A stretch of 64,000 bases of DNA from Rotaria macrura (Eukaryota; Rotifera; Eurotatoria; Philodinida; Philodinidae). The translations under genes and the position numbers were made by a program. Positions within the stretch are counted from its first letter, which is position 1. Every line of letters begins with the position of its first letter. Below, in pieces: positions 12,675 to 22,177 of the stretch. The stretch spans positions 1 through 64,000 of the forward strand of contig OENT01000584.1 of NCBI GenBank assembly GCA_900239685.1. The letters run 5' to 3'. The notes under the pieces are model-generated. The model worked only from the letters and a program-made list of their open reading frames with translations, was not told the DNA's origin and ran no database searches.

Positions 12675-13871
12675 CACTTAATAGTCAAATGAAATAATAC
12701 AAATTTTGAATGCGTTTCTCGTATTCTTCTGGAGTGTACATCATCATTAGATCCCAAAGTTCAAGTTTGATGTGTGAATTTGTGTGTTCCTTAATGGCTT
12801 GCAGTGAAAACTCTTTAAAATCATAATCAACTACTTCTAGCTGACATGTTTGGTAAGGAGAAAGGTTCAGTTGTTAAATGTGATAGACATTTGTTTCCGA
12901 GTCGATTCCGATAACGGATAAACTATTTCAGTTGATTTTTCTGTAGGTCATTGTATAATAGCTGCATCAGTTAAAAGTTATTTCAAAGTTTTGTCAGATA
13001 ATTTCACTGGTGTATGTTGGTTTTGAAAGTGCATTAAATGATCAGCAGCACGCATAAACTCTTTCTAGCCCTTTTGGCAATAATATGATATTTTTATAAA
13101 TGTTTCCTTCGCTAATCTACTATTTGTATGACTTAACTCTCAAAGTTGTTCTGGGGCATGGAAGTTGCTGTTGTCATGAAATCTAAATCATCAGCGTTTA
13201 AATGATTCGAGCAATTATAGACTGCACCAAACTTCATAAAACGTTGAGCCATTCAAGGGAGTGTAGACAGGATAAGTCACGTCTTCTATGACTTTCGTTT
13301 AGTATCATCACATTTTAATATTTTCGATGTAAAAGTGAGATGGAGCGTAACATATTTGCTATTGATATGACTCGAAATATCAAATATTGCTTTGAATGTT
13401 CTTGAGCATTGAGGACAGCTAAAGTATGCGTTGATAGCATTATGAGTATCTTGTCTGATTTTCATTCTATCTGGCGTTTTTTTTATTCGATTTTTTAGAA
13501 TATTTCATCGATCAATATCAATGAATAGGATAATTTTATCATGTTTATCCATGATGTGTGGCATTGTACGGCTATAAAATTTGAATTTCCTTGTGCATTC
13601 AGAGAAAAAGTATGAATCATTTAAGGAATTCTCAGAAAATTCGAACTAATCCATATCTTTATCATATAATAGCGTGCACTTCCTCATAAGTTTCGAGGAT
13701 AAAATAATAGTGGCGACTAGCGTAGAACCAAAATATTTCCACCTTGCGAAAAGTCGCGAAAGACAGCAGAGGATCTTTGTTATCGCACATACCGACCAGA
13801 CCCTTTAACATTAAACTCAGTGAAGTTTTCACTTTCCACAGTGAACCTATCATGGGACTATTCAAACTCAC
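12675..13871 (-). pseudogene. Degenerate gene with C2H2-like zinc finger, many stops
   Basis: A coherent minus-strand reading persists for over 1 kb but is broken by many stops and some frame changes. From the 5' side, an open segment (13871-13662) ends in an ETYEEVHA-like stretch and is followed by a 1-base frame change. Then come FSENSLNDSYFFSECTRKF, DKHDKIILFIDIDR, a stop, KIRQDTHNAINAYFSCPQC and SRTFKAIFDISSHI (CxxC..H, a C2H2-like finger lacking a clear last His). More stops follow, then MAQRFMKFGAVYNC, KEFMRAADHLMHFQ and KEFSLQAIKEHTN. The last readable segment ends near 12690. Protein-like composition and conserved frame across stops are the evidence for an ancient coding sequence. The family is not recognised; a zinc-finger host gene or a transposon-derived protein are both possible. 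Confidence 0.5.
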
Positions 13872-15955
13872 TACGGGAATTTTTTACATGTTGAAGAACT
13901 CTTCTTTTCATGACTACGTCTATCTCTAATATTTCAAATTTGATCTTACTGCTTCACAGCAGACTATTCATTCCGACAGCGATTATTGGACTCTTCATAC
14001 TAACCACAGGACTTTCCTCTATGTTGCAGAACCTTTTCTTTGTAATTAGACATATTCATAAACTTTCGGGAGAACATTTCTATGTACCTTCGGAGGGTGT
14101 GGGTCACCATGTTCACAGTATTCCCGCATCCTCAAATAATTATTAAGTAACTTGGTGCACATGAATTTTGAGTAGATTGATCAAATGTCCTCGGGAGAGT
14201 GCCGAAAGATCTATATAGAAACGCATATCAGCATAAAAAAATAGAAACATTACGTCTACTCTCTCCAACGTATTCCCATCAATATCGAGAGGCAGCTGGT
14301 CGGAATGTACCTAAGTAATTAATTCTTATGAGAGGATGCTCAAATTAGTTTTCTGGAACGTATGTAGGTGTTTAAAATTTCCATTTATCGTAGCCGGAAA
14401 TTTCACAACATAATTCATAGGATTTTTCCTTATACTTCCAGATGGCACACACCACTTATAGGACATTAATCATAGGAAAGAAAAAAAACTTCTATTGGTC
14501 TACTCTTGGATGTCAGGATTTAATTAAAATGAATATTGACTGAAGAAACGAAACAAAAAATATGCGTATCAGGGAAATAACTTATGAGCAGAAGATCGTA
14601 GCACACAGGAGACAGACAGACGAAAGGATACCGAAGCCTTCTATCCAGAAGTAAATAAATCGTCAAATGAATCTATAACCGAGTAATTACATTCTGCTCC
14701 ATGCTACTTCCTTATCATGATGGCAAACATGCCAATATTTTTCATATTCTCTGTTTGAACGTGTGTTTCTGATGAAATATAATTGAATGAACGTAGTCGT
14801 GTGTGGAATTGTGACACAAGAGAGGAATATCATCATAAATATTCCTCTCATTGCCATGATAACGGCATTTTCTGGTAAAGTATATTTTTTATACGATTGA
14901 CACAGGAGAAGCAGCGTGATAAGGACCTTCTAAAAGTGCACAACAATTCTTAGCTTTTCCGTCTATTTCTTCAGAGCCCTGTTGATTATTATCTTGTTGC
15001 CCACTGTTATACTTTCTTTTTGTCTATAGGTTTCTGTCGATCCCGATAGTATGACCTAGATCATCTAAATGATAAAAAAATCTTTAATAAAATGCCTAGT
15101 AAAGGTCTATCGATTGATTTTTCTTCGGTTTGCACATCGATTTTCTCTGAATTACCGACAGGGATGATGTAGTTATTCACGAATGTCGAATAACTATGAC
15201 TCCAATACTATCTGACCTCAAAATGTGAGATATTTGAGTTTTTTGACATAAAATAAAATTTATCACATAAAGAATGATATTTTTGGCTACCTTGATAAAG
15301 TCGACAGTGCTTGTTCTCATATCGTTTAGAAGCCCTGTAATGCTAATCTTAATCTCGTTTATTCCATTGTAAACATGGAATGATTGCAACATATGTGAGG
15401 TATTTGTAGAAAGCCATCGTACAGTCAATCGCTGTGTTTCTCGCATTCTACTTGATTACTAAAATACTGCATCAGAAGAAGAAGAAGCACCTAAGTTGTC
15501 TTGTTCCAGTCACTTTTTACTATTCGAAGAAATATTTTAGTAAATCCGATTAATTAATACTTTTAAGATCTTCTTTAATACGCTTTGTTTTCATCTTACT
15601 ATGCCATGTTAGCGTCTTTTTACTGAAACGGCTGACGAAATGAACCAGCTCCTCTTTTTTTTCTTTTCTCTAATTATCATAAGGTGTGAAAATGATCTAC
15701 TCGTTTCAATCGAGAAATGGTGCACGCCTTATCGAAGGATTGATTTCTTCCTTGTTTTATACTGTCACATATGGGAGCTTTCCAACATATTTATGCGCCA
15801 AAGTCAGGTTTGTATAGAATCTAAAACTTCAGCATCATTTCTTTCTTGGTTTCATTGAACCGAGTTCATCAAGTTGCTTAAAAACAATTGCTTCCAACTT
15901 TTAAAAACTTTCTCTAATTAATAATGAAATTTCCAGTATTATGAGATATATGTAA
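13872..15955. other. Gene-free stretch
   Basis: Short open frames at 13744-13929 and 13910-14146 share a diverged repeated block (GGACTATTC..ACTACGGGA near 13855 and GGACTCTTC..ACCACAGGA near 13988), perhaps a local duplication. A GT-rich hairpin motif occurs at 14093-14135. The 89-codon minus-strand frame at 15177-15446 starts with ATG and has a possible donor (ATCAAG|GTAGCC), but no partner exon was found, so no gene is called. Confidence 0.35.
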
Positions 15956-16275
15956 TGACTCTTGCCGCTTGATCCATGTGTTTTGTTTATCTCATTTCCC
16001 ACTGAACGCAGAGAATTAATAGAATATTTGATAAGCACCATTGTTGAAATGTTGTAAGACTAAAATTAGTTTTTCCCAATTGATACGGTTGACATCCATA
16101 CTACATAGTTTTCTACGCCTAAGCTGTTATTGTCATCTCTAAAGATTTTCAGTCATTTTTTTATGCCGTAGTAGAAAAACTTGTTTTCCACTGCAGAACT
16201 GTTTTCATTGAGAAATGGAGATTTTTGTTAACATCAAAAGCTCTAAGATGCACTTCGTTTGTAATAGAATGAGAA
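15956..16275 (+). repeat. Left arm of a near-identical long inverted repeat
   Basis: It begins TGACTCTTGCCGCTTGATCC and matches the reverse complement of 17130-17449 for about 305 bp with only a few differences (for example CTCTTG/CTCATG at the outer edge and GGAGAT/GGAAAG near the inner edge). Similarity fades past about 16275. Such identity implies a young element or ongoing gene conversion between the arms. Confidence 0.8.
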
Positions 16276-16500
16276 CACTATACATTATGTTAGAGTAGTT
16301 TAGATGAATTTCAACTATTGACTCTTTATATCTTAGCTTATCTTTAGCTTGTATTAGGGGTATTAAATCTTTGACTTGAAACAATAAGATACATTTCTTG
16401 AAATTATATATTGAAAAGGGAGATGAGTATGACTGAGAGAGAACTGAAACGTGTGAATTACAACACTTCCTATAGGCATGTGTGAATCTTTCTACAAGAA

Positions 16501-17054
16501 TTAGTGAATATTATGATGCAGTGTAAAAGAAAATAGTGAAGAATTGTAAATTAGACTTCCCTCTATATCTCTAACTCGGGTTTTTATCATTATTCGTTTG
16601 ATGCTTCTTACGAAATTAGTTTCATCCACAGCATTCTTATCATCAATGTAGTCGATTTCAATCGAAAGCTCTGAACGAATAGCGTTTACAATGATATAAA
16701 CTACTGTTTTTTCAATAATCTCTATTTAGATATTTAGCTTCAACAGGATTCCAGTCCTCTAAGAGCATTTGCCTCACTGTTTCTCCTCATTGAAACAGTC
16801 AGTGATAACCTTAAAGTTCATTTATGCATAAGTGATTCTCGAAATCAGATGTTACTATATAATGATAATTTACAGCCGGGAAAGAATTTCACTCTGTTTT
16901 CGAAATAAGATTGAATAGTCAATTTAGTAATTTCTTCTTGCATCAGGGTATCGAAACAGCGACCATATACACAGATTTTCAATATGTCTTTCTTGTCTCG
17001 AACAAAAATATTACTTGAAGGATCGATTCGATTCGATTCTTCAGTCAATAACAA
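16501..17054 (-). CDS. Hypothetical two-exon coding region inside the inverted repeat
   Basis: Exon A (complement 16856..17054, 5' end uncertain) ends in GCKLSLY. A GTAACA donor at 16855 joins in phase (1+2) to exon B (complement 16501..16721), whose acceptor is CTAAATAG. Exon B encodes 72 aa (KIIEKTVVYIIVNAIRSEL near its start) and ends in TAA. Together they give about 138 aa, with an acidic, protein-like composition and motifs NIFVRDKKDILK and SFENRV-like segments. No family is recognised. No ATG is found at the 5' end: the frame is closed just before 17054, though an acceptor TTGACTGAAG lies close to it. The gene may thus lack its first exon or be cut by the repeat arm. It lies entirely in the spacer of the 15956-17449 inverted repeat, so it may be cargo of that element. 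Confidence 0.4.
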
Positions 17055-17129
17055 TTAGTTTAAGGTTACATAAACTCCTCTATAAGCGTTTTTATAATGA
17101 TAATTTCAATGAAAATATACTCTTTTGTA

Positions 17130-17449
17130 TTCTGATTTTATTAAAAACGAAGTGCATCTTAGAGCTTTTGATGTTAACAAAACTTTCCATTTCTCAATGA
17201 AAACAGTTCTGCAGTGGAAAACAAGTTTTTCTACTACGGCATAAAAAAATGACTGAAAATCTTTAGAGATGACAATAACAGCTTAGGCGTAGAAAACTAT
17301 GTAGTATGGATGTCAACCGTATCAATTGGGAAAAACTAATTTTAGTCTTACAACATTTCAACAATGGTGCTTATCAAATATTCTATTAATTCTCTGCGTT
17401 CAGTGGGAAATGAGATAAACAAAACACATGGATCAAGCGGCATGAGTCA
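17130..17449 (-). repeat. Right arm of the near-identical long inverted repeat
   Basis: Reverse complement of 15956-16275. The outer end reads CGGCATGAGTCA. The two arms and the ~850-bp spacer form a ~1.49-kb structure. No clear target-site duplication is visible: the flanks are ..ATGTAA on the left and GTATTG.. on the right. Confidence 0.8.
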
Positions 17450-17727
17450 GTATTGATTTAAATCATGCAATGATCACTACTCTGTCTAGTTTTTACGCCA
17501 CAGAGCAGAGTTTTTGTGTTTTGTTTTTGTAATTTGTTTTTCTTTCTAATACTGGTTTTTCTTGTATTTCAATGTTTCTCACCATAGACGAGAGACTAAT
17601 AATACTAGCTACTGGATTTCAAACAATAAGTGTCAGCAAATTTGAATAAGATACAGTAAATTCAAGTAGGAAGTCAAAACGTGATGAAAGTTGTTATTGA
17701 TCAATGTTTTTCATAGGAACAGACCTA

Positions 17728-17988
17728 CACTCTAAAAGAAAAACATTTACCGAACCCCTCAAAAAGGTTCGGTAGATGACAAAAAGCTTGCAAATGTGTT
17801 GAAAGTTCCAAAAAAAGAATAAAAAAATACACGGAACCTTTAAAGGATCTGATTGCACAGTCAAATCCTTTAAAGGTTCCGTGTATTTTTTTTTATTCAT
17901 TGTTTGGAACTTTCAACACATTTGCAAGCTTTTTGTCATCTACCGAACCTTTTTGAGGGGTTCGGTAACTGTTCTTGTTTTTAGAGTG
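17728..17988. mobile_element. Foldback MITE, almost fully palindromic, TA target site
   Basis: A 261-bp element bounded by TA (17726-17727 and 17989-17990). Its ends are CACTCTAAAA and TTTTAGAGTG. The two arms of about 125 bp are near-perfect reverse complements. They share CCGAACC(C/T), GGTTCGGTAGATGACAAAAA, CTTGCAAATGTGTTGAAAGTTCC and ACGGAACCTTTAAAGGAT, with a loop of only about 15 bases around 17852. There is no transposase. The transcript would form a long hairpin. It ends 58 bp before the ATG of the zinc-ribbon protein gene at 18047. Confidence 0.75.
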
Positions 17989-18046
17989 TATTTACTCTTC
18001 GTAAGCTTTGCTAAATTGATACCAAAGCTGACAAGATTACTTTGTC

Positions 18047-18826
18047 ATGGATGGTGTCTTATCGGTGGTGAATGATCGTTCGGAAGATTTTGAACTTTTG
18101 GAAGCAAATATATTCACAGTTGGACAAGGGATATGTCTACAACGCTTGCAACCGAAAGACAGTTCAAACTTGAAATTTGACCATTGTTTGAGTTATGGAT
18201 CTTGGTACGATGTTCAAATTAAGGGTCGACGTCGTTCTTCGACCAGTAAAATACCAAAAGCTGAACTTGAGCGCTATCTAACGAAAGTTATTTATCTCAA
18301 AGGTGAGAAAACGATGACTATTAAATATCTAACGCAAGCTAAATATTGTGATCATTGTGGAGAATGGAAATTTGGCAGCTGCGAAGAAACAAATTTTGGC
18401 GAAGCACCAATATGTGAACACTGCCATACACATAAATCACAGACGATTATCAATGTCCTCTCGCGTTTACCATTTGTTGGCATACCATTCTCTGTAAGAG
18501 ATGCTGTCCTCCAATTTGGTAAAACTGCACAATCAAATAAAACCAAAGATCTACGTGATGCTAGTCTTAGCGTAACATTTGCATTTATTGACGTCGTTAC
18601 AGCTCTATTTCTCGTCGGGGCACTATTGAAAATACCGACAAAAGTAGCAACTCAAACTGGAATTGAAGTAACAGCGAAACCTATTTTTGCAGATACTGGA
18701 AAGCAAATACTAAAAGAAGTGACTGAAGAACTTTTGAAAGGTGAAATGGTAGTGGGAACGAAGGAAGCGAAAGTTGCCTTCAAGAAAATAGTGAAGCAGC
18801 TAGACAATTACGAACAAAAAAACTGA
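18047..18826 (+). CDS. Unknown zinc-ribbon protein with hydrophobic segment
   Basis: Single-exon ORF of 259 aa with ATG in a reasonable context (GTCATGG) and a TGA stop. Residues 1-90 are hydrophilic with a basic RRRSS patch. A treble-clef or zinc-ribbon-like cluster lies at 101-126 (CDHC, C112, CEHC), with extra His around it (HCHTHK). A hydrophobic region lies at about 135-150 and a stronger one at 173-195, enough for one membrane helix or a hairpin. The C-terminal 60 residues are Lys/Glu-rich and probably helical. I do not recognise the family. The paired CxxC knuckles suggest zinc binding and the hydrophobic segment suggests membrane association; both are inference. An upstream exon cannot be excluded, since the foldback MITE lies immediately 5'. 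Codon use and the absence of introns differ from the multi-exon genes nearby. Confidence 0.7.
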   Translation: MDGVLSVVNDRSEDFELLEANIFTVGQGICLQRLQPKDSSNLKFDHCLSYGSWYDVQIKGRRRSSTSKIPKAELERYLTKVIYLKGEKTMTIKYLTQAKYCDHCGEWKFGSCEETNFGEAPICEHCHTHKSQTIINVLSRLPFVGIPFSVRDAVLQFGKTAQSNKTKDLRDASLSVTFAFIDVVTALFLVGALLKIPTKVATQTGIEVTAKPIFADTGKQILKEVTEELLKGEMVVGTKEAKVAFKKIVKQLDNYEQKN

Positions 18827-19752
18827 TGGATTCGTTTTATTTCTGAAGTAATTTAATTCTTGACTTTTTGTTTACTATAGGCTTATGCTTCTCCTTCTGC
18901 TTCTGCTTCTAAATTATTTTTTCGAATATAATGCGATTTTTACAATTTTAATCTCGTATAGTGACCACTTAGAAACACTCGAGACCATTTTATCACAATC
19001 CATGAAAATGTTTCTACTTTTCCTAATAGAAATGAGTAAAAGAAGAGCTTCAGAAGACATTTATTAATTATAATCTTCCACTCCCTATCACAAAAATCCT
19101 AGAACTAACACTGGTTTCATTTAATTTCGTACTTGAATATTATAATTGACTAAGTGATGATCGAGGAACGATAAACTCTCCTTCACACAATCGACTGGTT
19201 TTAAGGGTGTGCATGTTGGTGTGGAGATTCGTGTGAAGTACACATGTACTTGCTGCATTATTCAATGAGTTTGTAGTAGAAGAAACTGATCTCTTAAGCA
19301 AAAGCACTTCAGAATTCATACAAGAAGTAAATATTTCCTAAGCACAGATCTACTGAGATCTCTTGAATTACGAATACCAATAGGTTAGCTAGTACATTAA
19401 GATTTTAATATAGATCTATATGCGGCTAGTATCACGATACATTCTTTTGCAGAGTGTTTTCAAAAAATCACTGATTGCAATCATCAAGTGAACTGAAATT
19501 CAAATAAAGTTCGATTTAGATTTATGTAAGAGATACACATTTTTGAAACAAGTTATGAACTGAATCATTTAGACAGTACTAATAACAAAAAACGTAGAAG
19601 TCTGTCGCATAGTTGTCTTAGTTTCTTTTGTTCACGATCAGTACCAATTAATGCAAGACGTTCCAATTCAATATAACTAGATAGTGGTTCATCATATATA
19701 TATTTGTATACGATAATAATCAGAGCAAGAAACCGATATTAATCTTTAAAAA
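18827..19752. other. Intergenic, no gene seen
   Basis: It contains a CTTCTGCTTCTGCTTCT microsatellite-like run (about 18888-18910) that generates a poly-Leu open frame, and a GT-rich segment at 19186-19245 (GGGTGTGCATGTTGGTGTGG) resembling the dispersed hairpin motif. It otherwise holds 3' flanks of two convergent genes. Confidence 0.4.
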
Positions 19753-22177
19753 TCATGAACTACGAACGATGTTAAACTTTTGTACTCGATGATTTCCTTG
19801 ATCACTCACATAGAGATTACCCTCCTGATCAAATGACAAACCAGTCGGACAATGCAGTTCATTTGATTGATTGCCATAAGAATTTCCACCGATGATAATA
19901 TGACTTTGTGTACTCCCTGGAGACCAGCGCAAAATTCGGTGATTCATACCATCAGCTACATAGATAGCACCCAAATTATCCACGACAATACCATGAGGAG
20001 TTAACAATTGTGTCACACTATTCCCTTGATCCTGAATACCAGCTATCACTATACCTTGCTTGGCACCTTTGATCCATTTCATCACACGATAGTTGCCGGA
20101 GTCTGAAACGTACAACGAATGATCTCGATCAATGAATACATTTGTCGGATGATTTAACTGATTGAGACTATTGCCTTGTCCGTTTCCACCTGCAACAACA
20201 GTTCCTTGATTTTCTCCTATTCGATATCGTGTAACTTCATTTTTATCATAATCAGAAATATAGAGAAATCCTTCAGCATCCACAGTCAAGCCCGAACAAC
20301 CAATATTTGAGAGGATCGTTTCTCCATGGGCTTCATTTCGAAGAAGCCATCGCACCACTCGCTGATTGCCACGATCACAAATGATGAGACTATTTGTTTC
20401 TTTATCAATAATTGGATCTGTCGGACAGTTTAGCTGATCAGAACGATTTCCTTGTCCATTACCACCGGCAACACATCGAGCAGTCTTATTGTCCCTTTTC
20501 CATTCCATAATCCGGTGATTATAGAAATCAGCAACATAAATTGTTTGATTATCATCAATACATAAACCCCAAGGATTTTTTAGCTGATTCATTCGATTGC
20601 CGTGACCATTCCCGCCAGCTACTGTGACACCATTCTGTAGCCACGTGCCATTGTCATTCAGATTGGCACTGCGTACTAACGATGCTAAAACCAAAGAAAA
20701 ACATTATTCGTCAATTGATAGACGACATAAGAAAAGATTCAATTAAAAGCGATACTCAATATCATGAACTTTAATGAGCAGAAGCGTTAGATTTAATTAT
20801 GACATCACAGATGGTGACTCAGTTTGTACACTTCATCGATCAAAAATTTTGTTGCCTATGTTGGTGCTACACATTTTATTCGGATTCAATCAAAAACAAA
20901 CGAAACAGGATTGTTGCTTTATTTTACTGCGTCGTACGAAGAAGACTTGCAAATTTCAAAAATGCTTTTCTCGTCATTGGCCTTGTAATACCTAAGCCAA
21001 ATTACCTTTCATGTTTGAAAGGTGATTTAAAAGTTAACTTTTATAATCATTGGCCATGGCAAGGGGAATTAAACAATCGATCTTGTCTTTTTGGACTCTT
21101 CTCAAAGAATATCAAGTGAATATCGAGTGTAGATGCTTTACAATTCATTTACATGCTTACAGCGGTTGTGAAGAAAATGCCGTCAACTATCTTCAATCAT
21201 TTGGAATCAGTTAGATGGCATGATATTTTACACATAGGTATCGCAATTAATTACATTTAATTTTCAGCAAATCAAGGTCAATAACTGCGTTATGAAAAAA
21301 GAATGATGGTACACTCTTTGCTCTTCGTTTTAACCTATAGTACCATAGCGAAAAGTGAAAAGAGATAGACTTTGCAGTGATCAATAATTGGCTTACAACA
21401 AAGGTTGTTTTATTGTTTTAGCTGTCTTTTTGATGAATTTATTAAGAAAGAATGTCAAAATCGTGGTTCAAATTCATGTGAAAACATGATTTGACATGAA
21501 TCTGTGTGTTTCTTCATATTATTTACATCATGAAGCGCAAGGAAAGCATTTGATTGAAAGATAAACAATAATTGATGGCTTTGATAAATAATTTCTTGTC
21601 TTCTTTAATTTAAGTTGAATAAATACTTACTATGTCGCTGATCTTCTCGAACATGTATAGTTCGATTCAATGTGGTGAGTTCATTCCCAACAACGATGGT
21701 TTTACTTGTGTCATTTTTGATAAATTTTTCAATGACCTGTTCGATTTTATTGACTTTTTTGTCAAAAAGATCCATATCATTTTCAACAACATTTTCTCCA
21801 TCTCGGCGGTACAGAATATCTTTGCTGATGAATTCAAGTTGTTTCGTTATTGTTATTCTTTGTCTATTGACTAGTTCGATAAGCTCATGAAGAGCTCGTT
21901 CTGCAGCCAGTTCTACTTTATGAATAGCCGTTTTCTTCCATTGGGCAATTCGATAAAAAATATCCAATGAAAGATGATTTGATTTCTCTAACTTTTTTAT
22001 TTGATCAAGAATTTCATCGTATGACTTTACTGCTTCATCGTCAAATCTTATCAATAGTTGCTGTTGGTGATTTTCAAAATCGTTTGAACAAAAAGACTTT
22101 TTACATCCTATGCAAAAGCGTCTTGATACGACTTTATTGCATATTGAGCAGAGATTTAATTCATTGATTGTTGCCAT
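19753..22177 (-). CDS. B-box/coiled-coil/NHL-repeat protein (TRIM-NHL-like, no RING)
   Basis: Two exons, complement(join(19753..20684,21631..22177)), give 492 aa. The donor is GTAAGT (21630-21625) after codon phase 1; the acceptor GGTTTTAG supplies the matching two bases. The 946-bp intron holds no gene. Residues 10-40 form a B-box-like zinc cluster (C10xxC13, C22xxC25, C30, H37). Residues about 50-165 are rich in Leu/Glu/Lys and likely form a coiled coil. Residues about 205-490 contain six NHL repeats, each with a GNGxGN..QL..P turn and a YVAD/YVSD..N.R(I/V)..W core (one, around the SGLTVDAEG blade, is degenerate). That suggests a closed six-bladed propeller. TRIM-NHL proteins act as ubiquitin ligases or RNA-binding regulators. 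Without a RING domain, ligase activity is unlikely unless another exon exists. NHL proteins of this layout are, as I recall, strongly expanded in bdelloid rotifers. Confidence 0.87.

Noticed and set aside
15177-15446. 89-aa minus-strand ORF with ATG
   Set aside because: Possible donor but no second exon found; composition after residue 55 is AT-driven.
18885-19067. ORF beginning with poly-Leu (LLLLLLLL)
   Set aside because: Produced by a CTT/CTG microsatellite-like run; no further support.
20774-21119. Overlapping plus-strand ORFs inside the NHL gene intron
   Set aside because: Two overlapping frames, no recognisable motif, Cys/Phe-rich artefact-like composition; they lie in a well-supported intron.
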